In this document: positions 60,051 to 64,000 of the stretch, in pieces
Layout: each line of letters begins with the position of its first letter
Numbering within the stretch: position 1 is the stretch's first letter
Origin: Planctellipticum sp942493135
GTDB lineage: Bacteria > Planctomycetota > Planctomycetia > Planctomycetales > Planctomycetaceae
DNA length: 64,000 bases
Assembly: GCA_942493135.1 (NCBI GenBank)
Contig: OW818684.1
Location: forward strand, 4,650,001-4,714,000
Reading direction: 5' to 3'
Made by a program: the position numbers and the translations under genes
Notes under the pieces: generated by a model
The model's database searches: none
The model's input: the letters and a program-made list of their open reading frames with translations, nothing else
What the model was told of the DNA's origin: nothing

Positions 60051-60770
60051 GTGTCGACGACGACCAAACACAGGGAACTGACGACTTCGCAGTCGGATCG
60101 CATTGAGCTGGTCTCGCCCGGCTCGCCGTGGGCCGTCCCTGTATTGTTCATGGTCCTGGGGCTGGCCTGCCTGCCGTTCGATTTGCCGGTCGCCGCGTAC
60201 TTCCGCGGCCCCAGCTTTCCCCGCTTTCTGGAAGAGGCGATCGAAAACACCGAGCCCTGGGGCCACGGCGTCGGCGCCGCGCTGGCTCTGCTGGGCGTCT
60301 GGTCCCTCGACCACCGGCGACGCCGACTGATCCCCTGGCTGGCCGCCGCGTCGCTGGGAGCGGGGCTGCTGGCGAATCTCGGCAAGCTGATCGTCAGCCG
60401 GACGCGCCCGCGCGACTTCTCGCTGGATGTCGCCCTGAGCGACATGTCCGTGTGGGATACGTTTACCAGCTGGCTGCCCATCCTCAACGGACACCGGGGC
60501 GGGCAGAGTTTCCCATCGGCCCATACGACGACGGCGTTCGGCCTGTCGTGTTTTCTGGCGGCGATGTATCCGCAAGGGCGCGGGTACTTCGGATTGCTGG
60601 CGGTGCTGGTGGCGCTACAACGGGTGCGGAGCCAGGCACACTTTCCGAGCGACGTCTGCTACGGAGCGGCCCTGGGCTGGATCGTGGCGCAGGCCTGTCT
60701 GGCCGGGGCCCGGCGGGTGGAGGCGGCCCGGACCACAACTGCCACGGCCGATTCACCGCAATCGTGTTGA
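60051..60770 (+). CDS. PAP2-family phosphatase
   Basis: A 239-residue protein with about five or six TM segments and the three phosphatase motifs KLIVSRTRPRD, SFPSAHTTTAFG and RVRSQAHFPSDVCYG, giving a full set of catalytic His/Arg/Asp residues. The enzyme removes phosphate from membrane lipids such as undecaprenyl pyrophosphate or phosphatidate at the outer membrane face. The GTG at 60051, with GGAG about 11 bases upstream, starts 16 bases after the giant membrane protein, so the two are cotranscribed. Confidence 0.85.
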   Translation: MSTTTKHRELTTSQSDRIELVSPGSPWAVPVLFMVLGLACLPFDLPVAAYFRGPSFPRFLEEAIENTEPWGHGVGAALALLGVWSLDHRRRRLIPWLAAASLGAGLLANLGKLIVSRTRPRDFSLDVALSDMSVWDTFTSWLPILNGHRGGQSFPSAHTTTAFGLSCFLAAMYPQGRGYFGLLAVLVALQRVRSQAHFPSDVCYGAALGWIVAQACLAGARRVEAARTTTATADSPQSC

Positions 60771-60859
60771 GCCGCTGAGTCGCGGGAGATTCGTGTCGGG
60801 CGGCGGGGGCGGCCCGATGCGGCCACCCCCAATGACCCCGTGCGAAGAACCCTTCAGCA

Positions 60860-63040
60860 TCAATTCTGCGACTTGGGGCTTTCCGCCGCCGTGGGAGCAA
60901 CGGCCGCCCGCTCTGCATGAAGGCCCGGTCCGGAGTGACTCGACTGGCCGGACCGTTCGATGAGGACAACATGTGGGAACTGTTCCGCGTGTCCGTTGAC
61001 ATCCTCCGCCGCCGCACTCACTTCCAGTTTCCCGCTGGCGGGCATTTCGAGCGTGATTTCCCACTCGGCGAAGCTGCCCCGCGTCGAGCGGGCAGGGGTA
61101 CCATTGACCATGACACGCTTGATATCGCTGGCATCGGCCACTGCCCCCTCGATCCGCACGATGCTCCCGTCGAGGACTCCTCGGGTGATCACCGTCGTCG
61201 GAGGGAGATCGTCCCGGAAACTCGAGACTCCGCCGAACCCGCGGCGCGCCGCGCGCTCGTCTTCTTCGGGAGGAAGTCCCATGCTGAGTGGATTGTGAAT
61301 GTCATTGACCCGCATCTCACGCGTCGTCATGCGGCGGTAGCCGGACCGGTCCATGATCGACCGCCAGATGGCGACGTCCGACTTGAAAACGTCGAGCCCA
61401 TCGACAAACACTCCCGTTGTGCCGAGATGGATCGCCCAGTTCGCTTCCCAGCAGCGAAAGTTTCGAATCCAGAACGGGTATTCGGGGGTGGGCATCGCCT
61501 CGGCCGCCTCCCGCGCCAGAGTGACGTTCTGCCCGTACGAATCGAGTCCCCCTCCGGCAGGGCGCGTAATGCCGCGCAGATTCAGGCAGAAGAACTTCAT
61601 GGTGTGCGCTTCGTTGTCCTCGAAGCGGATGAACGGCATGATCCGGGTGTCCTGGTCCCTGACGGTGCCATCGGCCTGGCGGATCGGCAGAACCGGATTG
61701 AAATCGTCGGTCTTCTTACAGTCGAAGCGATAGCCGTATTCCGCACACTCGGCGGCGACGTTTCGCGTAAAAACGTTCTGGCAATTGGCGAACCAGAAAC
61801 CCGCGCCTCGATTGGGATCGAACGGAATCACCTGCTTCGGCAGTGGATTGCCGGGTCCAACGGTGACTGCGAGGTTATGATCGAGAATGTTGCTGGTCTC
61901 GGTTCCGTCTTCGAGGAAAAACCCGTGACCGACGCTCTTATAGCCCACGCAATCCCGGACGACGATGGCGTCGGTACCGTGAATCGTCAGGAAGCGGTTA
62001 TGGCTGTCCCAGATCGAGGCGCCGATCACCGAACTGCCGCGCATCGTGTCCCGACACAGATGGAAGTGCAGACTGTAGCGCCCCAGCACATCCCGTTTTC
62101 CAAGGTGGCGAAACTCGGCATAGCCGATCGAGCCCGCGGAATTGACGTGGATCATCGTATGACCCCGAACTCCGTCCGGATTGGCCGATTCGACGACGAC
62201 ATTGCGGGTCAGGTTCGCCACTTCGGCCCGGAAGACATCGTCCGCGTAGTGCGCGTACGTCAGCGGCTTGTCGAGCGAAAGGGAATAGCCGCCGGTGAAA
62301 TCGCGTTTCCCGATGCGAGTGATGCGACGGACTTCGGTCTGAGCCCGGTCGAAGAATCCGCCGCTGGGGCCGCGCCGGTCGAGCTGTCGCTCCGTGCTGG
62401 TTACGATGACCTGATCCCCTTCGCGCCAGTCTTCGACGGCGTCGACAAGGGTCACTGTCGTGGCTCCCACTTCGCTGCGGCGTTTCATTTTGACCCAGGT
62501 ATTTCGCAACGGGGCGCCGTGAATCTCCATCAGCCCCCCGCAGTTGATCAGCGCGGGGCATGACTCCTTATTCATCCCCTCAATGTAGTGCAGGCGGACG
62601 GTGGCGGTGTGTTCGATTGGAATCGGCGAGCCCGGCTTGCCGATCAGCAGCGCCGGACGGGGCCCCTCCGCGTGCGGAATCTCGTGCGGATGATGGCAGT
62701 CGAACCCCTCTTCGGAGGGCTCTTCACTGGCGATAATGCTGATCAACCCTGCATCGAGACGGGTCGAACGATCCGCAGCGAATTCCAGCGTTCCGGCAAT
62801 CTGCACGAGTCGGATGACTTCGCGCGAGTCGACGTCGTACGCGACGTGGTGACCGCGGCGGACCACCACGCGGTCGCCGGACTGAGGCACCCGCTCGGCG
62901 TCCCACGTCTCTTTCGCGGACCACGGCCCCGACTGCCGGGAGTAGACAACGGGGGACTCCTCGGCAGTCGCGCTGCCGACGGCCAGCCCGAAACCGATCA
63001 ACGCGAGTACGAGCGAGGGAATTGATGGAGAACGTGTCAC
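60860..63040 (-). CDS. secreted G8-domain / right-handed beta-helix protein
   Basis: A 726-residue protein with a signal peptide (residues 1-27, ending ATA-EES). The N-terminal G8 domain (about residues 40-160) shows GPWSAKETWDAERVPQSGD and REVIRLVQIAGTLEFA. A parallel beta-helix of repeated turns follows (HFHLCRDTMRGSSVIGASIW, HGTDAIVVRDCVGYKSVGHG). The layout resembles eukaryotic CEMIP/PKHD1L1-type proteins, one of which degrades hyaluronan. The C-terminal ~130 residues form an Ig-like region. It is probably a surface polysaccharide-binding or -degrading protein. Confidence 0.8.
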   Translation of the reverse strand: MTRSPSIPSLVLALIGFGLAVGSATAEESPVVYSRQSGPWSAKETWDAERVPQSGDRVVVRRGHHVAYDVDSREVIRLVQIAGTLEFAADRSTRLDAGLISIIASEEPSEEGFDCHHPHEIPHAEGPRPALLIGKPGSPIPIEHTATVRLHYIEGMNKESCPALINCGGLMEIHGAPLRNTWVKMKRRSEVGATTVTLVDAVEDWREGDQVIVTSTERQLDRRGPSGGFFDRAQTEVRRITRIGKRDFTGGYSLSLDKPLTYAHYADDVFRAEVANLTRNVVVESANPDGVRGHTMIHVNSAGSIGYAEFRHLGKRDVLGRYSLHFHLCRDTMRGSSVIGASIWDSHNRFLTIHGTDAIVVRDCVGYKSVGHGFFLEDGTETSNILDHNLAVTVGPGNPLPKQVIPFDPNRGAGFWFANCQNVFTRNVAAECAEYGYRFDCKKTDDFNPVLPIRQADGTVRDQDTRIMPFIRFEDNEAHTMKFFCLNLRGITRPAGGGLDSYGQNVTLAREAAEAMPTPEYPFWIRNFRCWEANWAIHLGTTGVFVDGLDVFKSDVAIWRSIMDRSGYRRMTTREMRVNDIHNPLSMGLPPEEDERAARRGFGGVSSFRDDLPPTTVITRGVLDGSIVRIEGAVADASDIKRVMVNGTPARSTRGSFAEWEITLEMPASGKLEVSAAAEDVNGHAEQFPHVVLIERSGQSSHSGPGLHAERAAVAPTAAESPKSQN

Positions 63041-63112
63041 TAAATGATCCTTGAGCGGGTTCCAAGTCGGTACGACGGCGATCCGGAAGCCTGACTTTGC
63101 CGAAACGCCGAT

Positions 63113-63556
63113 CTATCGCAATCGCACGGGTTTCAATTCCAGAGGGGGCAGAAGGTTGTCCTCGTTCTCGACAGTAAATTCGAGGACGGGTTGTTGCGGG
63201 TTGCGATATTGGCCGCCGAAGCGGTCTTCTCCTTCCAGAACGTCTCCGTCAGCGATTGTCTGTCGAGGCCAGTACAGGGTCATCGCGTAGTCGCCACGTT
63301 CCGGAACCTTCCACGAGTAAATCCCGTCCTCCCCGGTCCTGGCCGTCGCTGGGGGTCGGTTGGCGGTGTCGGTCCCGATCGGATGGAACATCACGTAGAC
63401 GCCGGCGGCCGGCTGACCGTTCACGTAGACCTGGCCGGTGACGAAGCACTCCGTCCGCTCACGACCGCAGCCGCCATTCTGTGCAGCGAACAGCAGCACC
63501 AGCGCAAAGAGCAGATTCTTCCGGACACTGTTGTCGACAGAGTGGCTGCGGCTCAT
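63113..63556 (-). CDS. lipoprotein with carboxypeptidase-regulatory-like fold
   Basis: A 147-residue protein with a signal peptide and lipobox (QNGGC, Cys30). FVTGQVYVNGQPAAGVYVMF, GEDGIYSWKVPERGDYAM and the final strands match the same fold as 19363-19860. Its start overlaps the end of the DUF1559 gene (ATGA), so translation is coupled. Confidence 0.8.
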   Translation of the reverse strand: MSRSHSVDNSVRKNLLFALVLLFAAQNGGCGRERTECFVTGQVYVNGQPAAGVYVMFHPIGTDTANRPPATARTGEDGIYSWKVPERGDYAMTLYWPRQTIADGDVLEGEDRFGGQYRNPQQPVLEFTVENEDNLLPPLELKPVRLR

Positions 63557-64000
63557 TCGGTGGGCACCTCACCTCCGTTGCGAGTCGCAATGTTCATCAG
63601 AAGCAGACACGAGAAGCTTTCCGAGAGGAGCCGGACGCTGCCGTCGCCCATCGCGACATGAGCGCCGCCTGCGTGAAAGCCGAAGATGCCTTGCGAATTG
63701 TTGCAGTTGATACTGCATTCCGTTCCCGACGGAATGTTGGACAAATTGGTCGGATATGTCGCGGGCGAGTAGCTCGGGTACGTCTGCAGTTGAAAAGCGC
63801 ACCATCCCAGCCACGTTCCCCATGCCCCCGGCTGATCCAGCGTGAGATCCGTCGCCGGCATCGGCATGCCAACTCCTCTGACGTAGTGCACGTCATAGCC
63901 GGCGTGTTCGACCGTCAGCATCGTGTTGGTCAGCCCGTCGGTCACGTCGCGCATCCGGGGAGGCGAACCTTTCATAATCGGCGTCGGCGAACTGCCGGAA
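63553..64000 (-). CDS. DUF1559 protein, C-terminal part (cut by window end)
   Basis: The visible ~149 residues include MRDVTDGLTNTMLTVEHAG, GFHAGGAHVAMGDGSVRLL and SESFSCLLLMNIATRNGGE, the C-terminal signature of DUF1559 proteins. The N-terminus with the prepilin motif lies beyond position 64000. It is upstream of and translationally coupled to the lipoprotein gene. Confidence 0.8.
   Translation of the reverse strand, partial: SGSSPTPIMKGSPPRMRDVTDGLTNTMLTVEHAGYDVHYVRGVGMPMPATDLTLDQPGAWGTWLGWCAFQLQTYPSYSPATYPTNLSNIPSGTECSINCNNSQGIFGFHAGGAHVAMGDGSVRLLSESFSCLLLMNIATRNGGEVPTE

Overview
The window looks like chromosomal DNA of a high-GC member of the Planctomycetota. The signs are several DUF1559 pseudopilin-like proteins (consensus N-terminus GFTLIELLVVIAIIAIL), each followed by a small regulatory-fold lipoprotein, plus a sulfatase, secreted multiheme cytochromes, a PQQ-type propeller protein and many small secreted proteins of unknown function. 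I assign no genus.

Region 1 (1-7772) is the right part of an integrated mobile element. It ends at a 43-bp 3' fragment of a tRNA-Pro(GGG) gene (7730-7772), which reads as the distal attachment site; the intact tRNA and the integrase would lie left of the window. Its genes include a small two-TM protein, a ribbon-helix-helix-like regulator, a holin-like/Pro-rich membrane protein, a papain-family peptidase, a Mu Gam-like DNA-end protector, an ASCH protein, a DUF6573-like protein and a small helix-turn-helix protein. Two 65-bp promoter/operator modules, 86% identical and in opposite orientation (501-565 and 7022-7086), point at each other across the element. Their transcripts would converge on a hairpin at 5095-5146.

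Region 2 (7773-14560) begins with an ISL3-family transposase relic, then a seven-heme cytochrome and a large membrane protein, a DUF1559/lipoprotein pair and an IS630-family relic.

Region 3 (14562-34042) holds crcB (fluoride channel) with a PQQ-propeller protein and a secreted protein, an A-type Fe-S carrier, an SDR oxidoreductase, a second DUF1559/lipoprotein pair, an eight-heme hydroxylamine-oxidoreductase-like cytochrome with a membrane protein, a two-gene membrane/DUF1559 operon, a subtilisin-like protease facing a small propeptide-like protein, a DMT exporter, a nucleoside phosphorylase-like protein, serC, a TIGR04282-type glycosyltransferase and yacG.

Region 4 (34265-54712) is mostly housekeeping: rplM-rpsI, mgtE, an alkyltransferase-like/endonuclease V fusion, an UPF0104-type membrane protein, an EVE protein, a small c-type cytochrome, a sulfatase, folD, aroA-rsmB, a CoA-binding protein, a BON protein, an NfeD-type membrane protease, a 2-Cys peroxiredoxin and a WD40 protein.

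Region 5 (54850-64000) holds an AbiEii-like nucleotidyltransferase with a frameshifted partner gene, a giant membrane protein with a spermidine-synthase-like domain coupled to a PAP2 phosphatase, a G8-domain beta-helix protein, and a third DUF1559/lipoprotein pair cut by the window end. Several families of short dispersed repeats fill the intergenic gaps. The most promising leads are the NTase/partner pair, the ATL-EndoV fusion, the paired operator modules of the element, the HAO-like cytochrome locus and the protease/propeptide pair.
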